Assembly (NCBI GenBank): GCA_026987795.1
Contig: JALSMF010000369.1
Span: forward strand, 1-10,454
Length of the DNA stretch: 10,454 nt
Direction: 5' to 3'
From: Bacteroidales bacterium
GTDB taxonomy: Bacteria > Bacteroidota > Bacteroidia > Bacteroidales > JAADGE01
Part shown: positions 1-5,731 of the stretch, in pieces
How the letters are laid out: the number at the start of each line of letters is the position of its first letter
Position numbering within the stretch: position 1 is the stretch's first letter
The notes under the pieces: model-generated
Told to the model about the DNA's origin: nothing
The model's database searches: none
The model's input: the letters and a program-made list of their open reading frames with translations, nothing else
Position numbers and translations under genes: made by a program

Positions 1-1
1 A

Positions 2-196
2 GTATTGAATATATCGCCCAAAACCGTAATGCAAACCATAAAAGCCGGCACAAGCTCCGAAACAAAAGTAAAAGCCTACAATTATGAGTTTGAACTCACG
101 GCACCGAAAAAAGTGATAGAAGTGGGAATGAATGCGGGCTTTGGGAGTATGAATAGTTTGGGGTTCGGGTTTTGTGAAGTGATTAAATATGAATAA
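2..196 (+). CDS. cas6: Cas6 crRNA endoribonuclease, C-terminal end only
   Basis: The reading frame is open from the first bases of the window, so only about the last 64 residues of the gene are seen; the TTG at 5 is an internal Leu codon, not a start. Cas6 cuts pre-CRISPR RNA at the base of each repeat and, in type I-B, supplies mature crRNA to Cascade. The recognisable part is the Gly-rich loop near the C-terminus (about 125-175), reading GMNAGFGSMNSLGFGFCEV, which matches the G-rich RNA-binding signature GxGxxNSLGFGFV/CE of Cas6 RAMP proteins. It is preceded by beta-strand-like sequence of the second ferredoxin-like fold. The catalytic residues of Cas6 lie towards the N-terminus and cannot be checked. 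It sits 53 bases before cas8b, the usual leading position in Bacteroidota I-B operons. The family call is firm; whether the gene is intact is unknown. Confidence 0.9.
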   Translation, partial: VLNISPKTVMQTIKAGTSSETKVKAYNYEFELTAPKKVIEVGMNAGFGSMNSLGFGFCEVIKYE

Positions 197-218
197 ACAA
201 GGAAGATTGTTTTATTAG

Positions 219-236
219 ACATGATTAACATGATTA
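219..236. repeat. Two tandem copies of ACATGATTA
   Basis: The 53-base gap between cas6 and cas8b holds two adjacent perfect 9-base copies (219-227 and 228-236). They create two ATG triplets (221, 230), both out of frame with cas8b. From memory, short GATTAACATGATT-like tandem repeats are common between genes in Bacteroidota. No function can be assigned. No promoter of the TAnnTTTG type is evident in this gap, so cas6 and cas8b are probably cotranscribed. Confidence 0.5.
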
Positions 237-249
237 TAAATTTAGAAAT

Positions 250-2076
250 ATGATACGGGAAATAGTAAATTTTATTGATTATCTTGAAGAAAAAAGTCCT
301 GATATTTCTTCAGAAAATCTTACATTGAAAGAAGGACAATATGTTTTTTTGGAAAAAGAAGGGGATGAACTTGTTATTAAAGATGGGAAAATTTTGAAGG
401 TTGATAAGAATACGGAGCCAAATTATTTATATAATGAATTCAAAAATATTTATTCTGTCTCGGAAATGATTAATAACAAAAGTCTAAATTCAAACGAAAA
501 GATTTTTATTGAAATTGGAAGTCCGTTTGCTATTTCAATTTCAGGCAAAGGGCATAAAAAAGGTATAGGAAAAAAGAAACAAGCACTTGAAGCATATTTC
601 AAAGCAGCGTTGAATTATCTTGACGAAGAAAATGAACAACATTTTAAGTGGTTTGAAGAGTTTAAACATTTTACAAGGAATAAAATGTTTAGATTTTTAG
701 ACACAATTGAAGAGGGGCAAAATCCTAAGGATACTTATATGTTTTATTTCTTTATGAAAGAACCTGAAATTAAAGATTACCAAAGATTTTATAATAAATA
801 TCTGGAAACAAAAGTATTCCTATACGATTTAAAAAAAGGAGAAACACATGGAATAAGCAATGTTTTGAGCGGTTTTAATGTTAAAAAGACATTCTTAAAA
901 CATAAATCGGCCAGTTTTGAATTAAATTATAAAATATCCGGCAACGAAGCAATGAAACTTTATAAGTTTTTCCGGTTACAGCAAAAAAATAAAATATTAC
1001 CAAATCCAATGCCTATTTTTGTTGATAAAGAAGAAATTCCTTTATCCGAACAAGCAATTACTTTTTATAATTCAAATAAAGATAAGAAGTTTGGACACAA
1101 AGAAATAATAGAAAACTTACTTGCAAAAAAAGAAAACATACAAAACTTCTATTTAATATATTTCCAAAATAATTTAAAAGGCAGTCGTATTGTTGACTTG
1201 GATTTTGTTCCGGTTTTTAAGCATAAATTGGATAAAACTATTCATATTGAAACTTTTTTTCAAACATCAAATAATTCAATTCATTTTGATGAGATTAAAA
1301 CTGTTTTTGAATTTGAACGGATTATTGTACATAATGTGTTTAATAATCAGTTAGTGCAAAAACGCAAAGATGAAAGTTATTCGCTAAGATATTTTGATGA
1401 AATTGATAATAATCCAAAATATATTACGGCAAATACCTATATTCAAATAATGAGATATCGAAAAGCATTTTATGATTTTATCTACAAATCAAAACATCAG
1501 GCAATTACCAACATAATGTTTCATGATATTATGAAAAGTTCAATACTTGATGATATCAAGCATGATAATGATTATAATAAAACAAAAGATATTAAAGAAA
1601 AACTAAATATATGGTTTAGCTTATATAATTATTTTAATAATAATAAAAATGATGAAGACATGGTAAATAAAACAAAAGTGCTATTTGAAAAGGTAAGTAA
1701 AATAGCTAAAAACGAACAAGAAAGAATGCAAAGCGATGATGAGTTTGCATTTGCAAGCGGGCAATTAATTCGTACTATTCTAAATAAAAGTAAAACGGGC
1801 GAGCGAACACATTCGTTATTAGAGCCTTTTTTGCAAAAAACGAATGCTCAACAATACAAACTTGCTATTGCAAGGGCTTTTGAAACCTATAAACATGAAT
1901 TTATGTTTTATAAAGGAAATAAACGGTATGAATTTGATAAAATAATGAGTGAAGTTATGGGTTTTGAACCCGATGAAAAGAACTTAAAAAATCAACTTCC
2001 TTTAATTTTGGCAGGTTACTTTGCTGAAACAATCTTTAAAAGAGAGGCAGAAGCAGAAAATGCTGAAAATAATTAA
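250..2076 (+). CDS. cas8b: Type I-B Cascade large subunit Cas8b
   Basis: A 608-aa protein in the large-subunit position between cas6 and cas7, of usual length for Cas8b (Csh1/TM1802-like). Cas8b recognises the PAM, holds the 5' end of the crRNA complex together with Cas5, and helps recruit Cas3. The N-terminal part has the segment IFIEIGSPFAISISGKGHKK (residues 85-104), a hydrophobic strand then a Gly/Lys-rich turn of the kind seen in this family. The middle is strongly basic and aromatic. The last 140 residues are helical and end in NQLPLILAGYFAETIF (581-596), like the small-subunit-like C-terminal domain of Cas8b. There is no cysteine at all, so the zinc finger present in some Cas8 proteins is missing. 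The ATG at 250 is the first in frame after the cas6 stop. Cas8 proteins diverge fast, so the assignment leans on context as well as sequence. Confidence 0.85.
   Translation: MIREIVNFIDYLEEKSPDISSENLTLKEGQYVFLEKEGDELVIKDGKILKVDKNTEPNYLYNEFKNIYSVSEMINNKSLNSNEKIFIEIGSPFAISISGKGHKKGIGKKKQALEAYFKAALNYLDEENEQHFKWFEEFKHFTRNKMFRFLDTIEEGQNPKDTYMFYFFMKEPEIKDYQRFYNKYLETKVFLYDLKKGETHGISNVLSGFNVKKTFLKHKSASFELNYKISGNEAMKLYKFFRLQQKNKILPNPMPIFVDKEEIPLSEQAITFYNSNKDKKFGHKEIIENLLAKKENIQNFYLIYFQNNLKGSRIVDLDFVPVFKHKLDKTIHIETFFQTSNNSIHFDEIKTVFEFERIIVHNVFNNQLVQKRKDESYSLRYFDEIDNNPKYITANTYIQIMRYRKAFYDFIYKSKHQAITNIMFHDIMKSSILDDIKHDNDYNKTKDIKEKLNIWFSLYNYFNNNKNDEDMVNKTKVLFEKVSKIAKNEQERMQSDDEFAFASGQLIRTILNKSKTGERTHSLLEPFLQKTNAQQYKLAIARAFETYKHEFMFYKGNKRYEFDKIMSEVMGFEPDEKNLKNQLPLILAGYFAETIFKREAEAENAENN
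1660..2076 (+). other. Candidate internal start for Cas11b small subunit
   Basis: In several I-B, I-C and I-D systems the small subunit Cas11 is translated from an internal start inside the cas8 gene. In-frame ATG codons at 1660 (Met471, giving 138 aa) and 1726 (Met493, giving 116 aa) lie just before the helical C-terminal region and would yield products of normal Cas11 size. The first is preceded by an Asn/Asp/Lys-rich linker (residues 462-470), as expected at a domain boundary, and by A-rich sequence with GATGAAGAC. No separate small-subunit gene is visible in the operon. This is inferred from family behaviour; the sequence only shows that suitable starts exist. Confidence 0.3.
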
Positions 2077-2090
2077 AAATCAATATAATA

Positions 2091-3080
2091 ATGAAGAATA
2101 AAGAAAATAATTCTTTTACTGAATCAAAAAAAAAACTTGCAGTATTAAAAAACATTATGAAAAACATGGAAAATCAAGAATTTAAAAACAGAGTATTTGG
2201 GGCAGTTATAGTAAAAGCTATAAACTCAAATTATAATGCCGATTTTACGGGACAGCCAAGAACTTTACCGGACGGTACTGTTTATGCTACCGATAAAGCA
2301 TTTAAGTATACCGTAAGACACTATTTAAAAGATGTTTATAGCGGAGAAAAAATATTTTTCTTTAAAACATTAAATGAGAATCAAAATCCAAGAACATTAG
2401 ATGATACTTATGAATTTCATTTTGGTGAATTTCCAAAGAAAATATCAAAAGAGGAAGTTACAAAGAACTTGTTAAGCTGTATTGATGTTCGATATTTTGG
2501 TGCTACTTATGCCGGAAAAACAAATGTTTCAATTCACGGAAGCACTCAGATAAATCACGGTGTTAATATTTGGCACGAAAATAATATTTATTCTGAGCAA
2601 ATAACAAGTCCTTTTGCAAATAATTCGAGTAAAGAACAAGAAAGTGGAATGACAACAATTGGACGTGATACTAAATTGCAGGAAGGCCACTATTTACATC
2701 ATTTCTCAGTTAACCCAATGAATATTGAAAATTCTTTTGAAAATGCACAAATGCTTTCAGAAGAAGATATCAACAAGCTAAAAGAAGCGATGCGTCGCGG
2801 AGCAACCTATTATGACAGTTCATCAAAAGCAGGTACTGAAAATGAATTTTTGATTTGGGTGCAATTAAAAGAAAATTCAAAACTTGTTTTGCCAAGTTTT
2901 TCACAATTGATGAAAATGGAAAAAGAAAAACAGGACGACAAAGTGGTTTTGGATTTAAACAATTTATCCGAAAAATTGAAAAAACATAAAGAAGATATTG
3001 AAAAGATAGAATTATACAGAAACGAAGCATCAATAATTATTAAAAATCAGCCTGAAATAGCAAAAATTTTTAGCTTGTAA
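2091..3080 (+). CDS. cas7: Type I-B Cascade backbone subunit Cas7 (Csh2-like)
   Basis: Cas7 polymerises along the crRNA spacer and forms the Cascade backbone. The 329-aa protein has the family landmarks in order: the first strand and loop NRVFGAVIVKAINSNYNADF (33-52, in the place of the NPNGDP loop of other Csh2 proteins), TDKAFKYTVRHYL (67-79, equivalent to the conserved TDxxLKRxIRDY helix), IDVRYFGATYAG (131-142) and SIHGSTQINHGVN (147-159), matching the DVRxFG and G-x-Q motifs of Cas7 RAMPs, then HYLHHFSVNP (200-209). The C-terminal 50 residues are Lys/Glu-rich helix. It starts 14 bases after cas8b. The first strand usually lies closer to the N-terminus, so an in-frame ATG at 2166 (MENQEFKNRVF...) may be the true start. 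The stop is followed by the 182-base gap before abiEi, where the cas operon is interrupted. Confidence 0.93.
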   Translation: MKNKENNSFTESKKKLAVLKNIMKNMENQEFKNRVFGAVIVKAINSNYNADFTGQPRTLPDGTVYATDKAFKYTVRHYLKDVYSGEKIFFFKTLNENQNPRTLDDTYEFHFGEFPKKISKEEVTKNLLSCIDVRYFGATYAGKTNVSIHGSTQINHGVNIWHENNIYSEQITSPFANNSSKEQESGMTTIGRDTKLQEGHYLHHFSVNPMNIENSFENAQMLSEEDINKLKEAMRRGATYYDSSSKAGTENEFLIWVQLKENSKLVLPSFSQLMKMEKEKQDDKVVLDLNNLSEKLKKHKEDIEKIELYRNEASIIIKNQPEIAKIFSL

Positions 3081-3157
3081 TAATTTTTTTAATAATTTGA
3101 TGTATTATTCTGTGATTCAGTGAATATATAGCTATTTTATAATAATGTTTCGTGGCA

Positions 3158-3187
3158 GTAAATACGGCTATATGAGGTAATTGATAC
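3158..3187 (+). repeat. 30-base stretch resembling a degenerate CRISPR repeat
   Basis: This segment ends in AATTGATAC (3179-3187), one change from the AATTGAAAC that ends many type I-B CRISPR repeats, and contains CTATATGAGGT (3168-3178), similar to the middle of Bacteroidota I-B repeats as I remember them. Its 30-base length is right for a I-B repeat. It is a single copy, the host array is not in the window, and the match is judged by eye, so this is a hypothesis. It matters because the bases that follow are one arm of the inverted repeat at the toxin promoter. Confidence 0.22.
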
Positions 3188-3222
3188 CACAAAACATTAC
3201 ATATTTGAACTATGTTTTGTGG
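3187..3222. promoter_or_regulatory. 11-bp perfect inverted repeat, probable AbiEi operator
   Basis: CCACAAAACAT (3187-3197) and ATGTTTTGTGG (3212-3222) are exact reverse complements separated by 14 bases. The right arm recurs upstream with one mismatch at 3145-3155 (ATGTTTCGTGG), and its 8-base core TTTTGTGG recurs at 3237-3244, across the promoter -7 element. The right arm core and the 3237 core lie 22 bases apart, about two helical turns. AbiEi antitoxins such as the Streptococcus agalactiae one bind inverted repeats before abiEi with their winged-helix domain and repress their own operon, so an operator is the simplest reading. No T tract follows the stem, so it is not a terminator. Confidence 0.6.
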
Positions 3223-3241
3223 AAGGATTTTTGTACTTTTG
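3216..3241 (+). promoter_or_regulatory. Candidate Bacteroidota promoter of the abiE genes
   Basis: TACTTTTG at 3234-3241 fits the Bacteroidota -7 consensus TAnnTTTG exactly. Possible -33 TTTG elements lie at 3216-3219 (14-base spacer, short for the class) and 3204-3207 (26-base spacer, long), so that half is not convincing. Transcription would begin around 3246-3250, giving a leader of only about 15 bases before the TTG start at 3263. The -7 box is covered by a TTTTGTGG operator core, so a protein bound there should block RNA polymerase. Confidence 0.45.
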
Positions 3242-3262
3242 TGGTCTTAATATATATACGTT

Positions 3263-4033
3263 TTGAATTTTAATAAAGAAAATATAAAACAATTTTTGGA
3301 CGAAAATCAAATTGACATTTTTAGTGTTAACGATTTACGAAAGAATTTTACCTCTGTAAATAGTAAAGAATTTTATTACACTTTGTATGAGATTACCGAT
3401 TTAGAATTTTCGCAAATAGAAAAAGGGAAATATTGTCGAAAAACTTTCAGAAACGAATATGTAATCGGCAGTTTTTTAACAAGCGATGCTACAATTGCTT
3501 ACTGGTCGGCTTTAAATATTCACGGTTTGACAGAGCAAATTCCGAATAAGGTATTTGTGCAAACTACTAAAAAGAAACAAAGCAAAGAGATTTTCGGAGT
3601 TTTTTACCGGTTTGTAAAAGTTCGTTCCGGAAAAATGACAGGAATCATTAAAACAGGCACTGGAACAAACAAGTTCAGAATAACCGATATTGAAAAAACA
3701 ATTGTCGATTGCTTTGATTTGCCTGATTATTCAGGTGGTTTTATGGAACTGGTAAGAGCTTTTAAGCAAACAAAGTTAAGTTCGCAGAAAATGATTTCGT
3801 ATTTAGAAGCAGTAAACAATAAATCTGCCGCAAAAAGAATAGGATATTTAGCCGAATTGTTTGACAAAAAGGGATTTAAAGGACTTGTTAAATATGCAAA
3901 GCAACAAAAAAGTAAAAATTACGATTTATTGGATATTTATGGAAACAAAGAAGGAAAGTATAACAGTGATTGGCGATTGATTATAAATATCGAAAAAGAT
4001 GATTTATTGGATATAGCAAACAGTATTTATTAA
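3263..4033 (+). CDS. abiEi: AbiEi-family antitoxin / winged-helix transcriptional repressor (type IV TA)
   Basis: A 256-aa protein with the two-part build of AbiEi antitoxins. Residues 1-60 form a small winged helix (FSVNDLRKNF, then the YYTLYEITDLEFSQIEKGKY region). The rest matches the AbiEi C-terminal domain, with SDATIAYWSALNIHGLTEQIP (74-94), KFRITDIEKTIVDCFDLPDY (137-156) and AAKRIGYLAELF (189-200), the ITDxEKTIVDC motif being the most typical. In type IV systems the antitoxin does not bind the toxin; it represses the operon and opposes the toxin's effect. Translation appears to begin at TTG (3263): the next codons upstream are GTT, TAC, ATA, TAT and then TAA at 3248-3250, with no ATG. 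A weak start could keep levels low. Its stop is one base before the abiEii ATG, so the pair is translationally coupled. It lies on the same strand within the cas operon. Confidence 0.85.
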   Translation: MNFNKENIKQFLDENQIDIFSVNDLRKNFTSVNSKEFYYTLYEITDLEFSQIEKGKYCRKTFRNEYVIGSFLTSDATIAYWSALNIHGLTEQIPNKVFVQTTKKKQSKEIFGVFYRFVKVRSGKMTGIIKTGTGTNKFRITDIEKTIVDCFDLPDYSGGFMELVRAFKQTKLSSQKMISYLEAVNNKSAAKRIGYLAELFDKKGFKGLVKYAKQQKSKNYDLLDIYGNKEGKYNSDWRLIINIEKDDLLDIANSIY

Positions 4034-4034
4034 A

Positions 4035-4925
4035 ATGATAAAACAGAATGAAATAAAAGAAATATCCGAACAACAAAGAGTTCCTAAAAGTCAAATTGAT
4101 AAAGATTGGGTATTGAGCTATTTGTTGTATGCAATATATCAGATACCGGAGCTTAAAGATATTATGATTTTTAAGGGTGGTACTTGTTTGAAAAAATGCT
4201 ATTTTCCTGATTATCGTTTTTCGGAAGATTTGGACTTTACCATTCTTGACAATCGTTTTGTTTTTAATAAACGAATCGTTAATAAGATTTTGGCAAAAGC
4301 AACCGAACTGTCTTTTGATGAAGAATATAACAGAGGTATTCTTTTTAAATTAAAAATGATTGAACCAACACAATCAAAAGATATTGAACAAGGATATAAA
4401 ATTTATATTCATTATTGGGGTGCCGACCATAGAAAAAATGATATGCCGTCATCAACAAGCAATGCCCAATGGCATCATACTATAAAATTGGATATAAATC
4501 ATACGGAAGAAATTATTTTTCCGGTTAATAAATTAGTAATTAATCATAATTTTTCTGACAGGTCTAATTTTGAAAACGCAATTGTTCCTGTTTATTCCAT
4601 TGAAGAAGTGTTGTCGGAAAAACTTCGCTCTTTGATACAGCGAAAATATACCAGTCCGAGAGATTGTTATGACATTTGGTATTTGAAAAATAATTTCGAG
4701 AACTTGGATTGGGAAAAAATAAAGGCAGCATTTTTACGAAAAGCACGAAGTAAAAATATTGTCTTTGAAAATACAGAACAATTATTGAATGCCAAAAAGG
4801 AGAAAATATTAGAACATCATTGGATAAACCAACTTCAAAACCAATTTTCGCAAGATAAATTACCGGATTACCATACAGTAATTCCCGAATTAAAACTATT
4901 TTTCAATGAATTATTTAAAGAATAA
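4035..4925 (+). CDS. abiEii: AbiEii-family nucleotidyltransferase toxin (type IV TA)
   Basis: A 296-aa DUF1814-type nucleotidyltransferase. Motif I is FKGGTCLKK (46-54) followed by RFSEDLDF (61-68), with the metal-binding acidic pair Asp65 and Asp67. KLDI (151-154) supplies the likely third Asp (Asp153). The C-terminal signature EVLSEKLRSLIQRKYTSPRD (191-210) plus CYDIWYL (211-217) matches the AEKLxALxxRxxxRDxYD motif. All key residues appear intact. The S. agalactiae homologue binds GTP and causes reversible growth arrest; related MenT toxins of Mycobacterium tuberculosis add pyrimidines to tRNA 3' ends, so tRNA blocking is a reasonable but untested activity here. It begins one base after abiEi and ends 5 bases before the cas5 ATG, so ribosomes and transcripts from the toxin should feed into cas5. 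Confidence 0.88.
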   Translation: MIKQNEIKEISEQQRVPKSQIDKDWVLSYLLYAIYQIPELKDIMIFKGGTCLKKCYFPDYRFSEDLDFTILDNRFVFNKRIVNKILAKATELSFDEEYNRGILFKLKMIEPTQSKDIEQGYKIYIHYWGADHRKNDMPSSTSNAQWHHTIKLDINHTEEIIFPVNKLVINHNFSDRSNFENAIVPVYSIEEVLSEKLRSLIQRKYTSPRDCYDIWYLKNNFENLDWEKIKAAFLRKARSKNIVFENTEQLLNAKKEKILEHHWINQLQNQFSQDKLPDYHTVIPELKLFFNELFKE

Positions 4926-4930
4926 TTATT

Positions 4931-5731
4931 ATGAATAAATTAATATCAATTGACTTATTTGCCGATTTCGGAATGCTGAAAAAGCCCGATACCAATGAGC
5001 CTGTTTATCTTACATTCAATATGTTGCACAAACCGGCATTATTGGGAATTCTGGGAGCAATTATCGGGCTTGAAGGTTTTAGGGAAAAAGGAAAACTACC
5101 GGAATACTATGAAAAATTAAAGGATTTAAAAATCGGGATTCAACCGTTACGGCACGAAAACGGAAACTTTCAAAAGTCAACGGTAAAATACAATAATGCC
5201 ACCGGCTTAGCAAATAAAGATGCAGACAATAAAAACGGTGCAACTTTAAATGTTATCGAACAATTCCTCATAGCTCCGGCTTTCAGATGCTTTTTATTGC
5301 TGGATACGGACAATGAACTGCATGAAAAAATTGACAAAAATCTTAAAAATAATTATGCAGAATATTTGCCTTATTTAGGGAAAAATGAGTTTTCTATGTG
5401 GTGGGAAAAGTATAAAATTTACGAGTTTGATTCTTTTGATCCCGATGGTACATTTACAATTAAAACCATTTATATAAAAGATGAACCGTTAAAAGACAGC
5501 AAAGATACCGGTGCATTGCTAAACTATGATCCGGTTTTTGATGACAAACTTGAAGGATACTCATTTTCATATTTTGAGAGATTGCCGATTGAATATCAGG
5601 ATTTGGGAGCTAATAATTTTCAGTATAAATATCAAAAATTTGCTTTTACCGACTGGGGTTTAAAATTAAAGCACAAAGGTTCAAATCATTTGCTCAACAT
5701 AAAAAATTATGGAATCATACAAGTCTTTTGA
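4931..5731 (+). CDS. cas5: Type I-B Cascade subunit Cas5
   Basis: A 266-aa RAMP protein that caps the 5' handle of the crRNA in Cascade. The N-terminal half is typical of Cas5b/Cas5h: strand ISIDLFADFGMLKKPDTNEP (5-24) followed by LTFNMLHKPALLGILGAIIG (27-46), equivalent to the conserved Pro-x-(T/A)-(A/L)-x-G-(L/I)-L-GAI-G helix. PYLGKNEFSMWW (147-158) is the second landmark shared by I-B Cas5 proteins. The end is a beta-rich domain with a Lys-rich tail. Its ATG follows the abiEii stop by 5 bases, so its original leader from cas7 has been replaced. It overlaps cas3 by 23 bases in another frame, which implies coupled translation of cas5 and cas3. Confidence 0.92.
   Translation: MNKLISIDLFADFGMLKKPDTNEPVYLTFNMLHKPALLGILGAIIGLEGFREKGKLPEYYEKLKDLKIGIQPLRHENGNFQKSTVKYNNATGLANKDADNKNGATLNVIEQFLIAPAFRCFLLLDTDNELHEKIDKNLKNNYAEYLPYLGKNEFSMWWEKYKIYEFDSFDPDGTFTIKTIYIKDEPLKDSKDTGALLNYDPVFDDKLEGYSFSYFERLPIEYQDLGANNFQYKYQKFAFTDWGLKLKHKGSNHLLNIKNYGIIQVF

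Noticed and set aside
2770..3033. 87-codon open frame on the - strand inside cas7
   Set aside because: It lies wholly opposite a conserved Cas7 coding region, has no family features, and looks like the antisense shadow of an AT-rich gene. The shorter frames at 4564-4746 (-), 7172-7393 (-), 8662-8862 (+) and 8910-9113 (-) were dropped for the same reason.
3062..3090. A/T palindrome and T tract at the cas7 stop as a terminator
   Set aside because: AAAAATTTTT has no room for a loop and no GC stem precedes the T run, so it does not make a credible intrinsic terminator.
3126..3173. Inverted pair ATATAGC (3126-3132) and GCTATAT (3167-3173)
   Set aside because: Only 7 bases with a 34-base gap in very AT-rich sequence; expected by chance and not linked to the TTTTGTGG sites.
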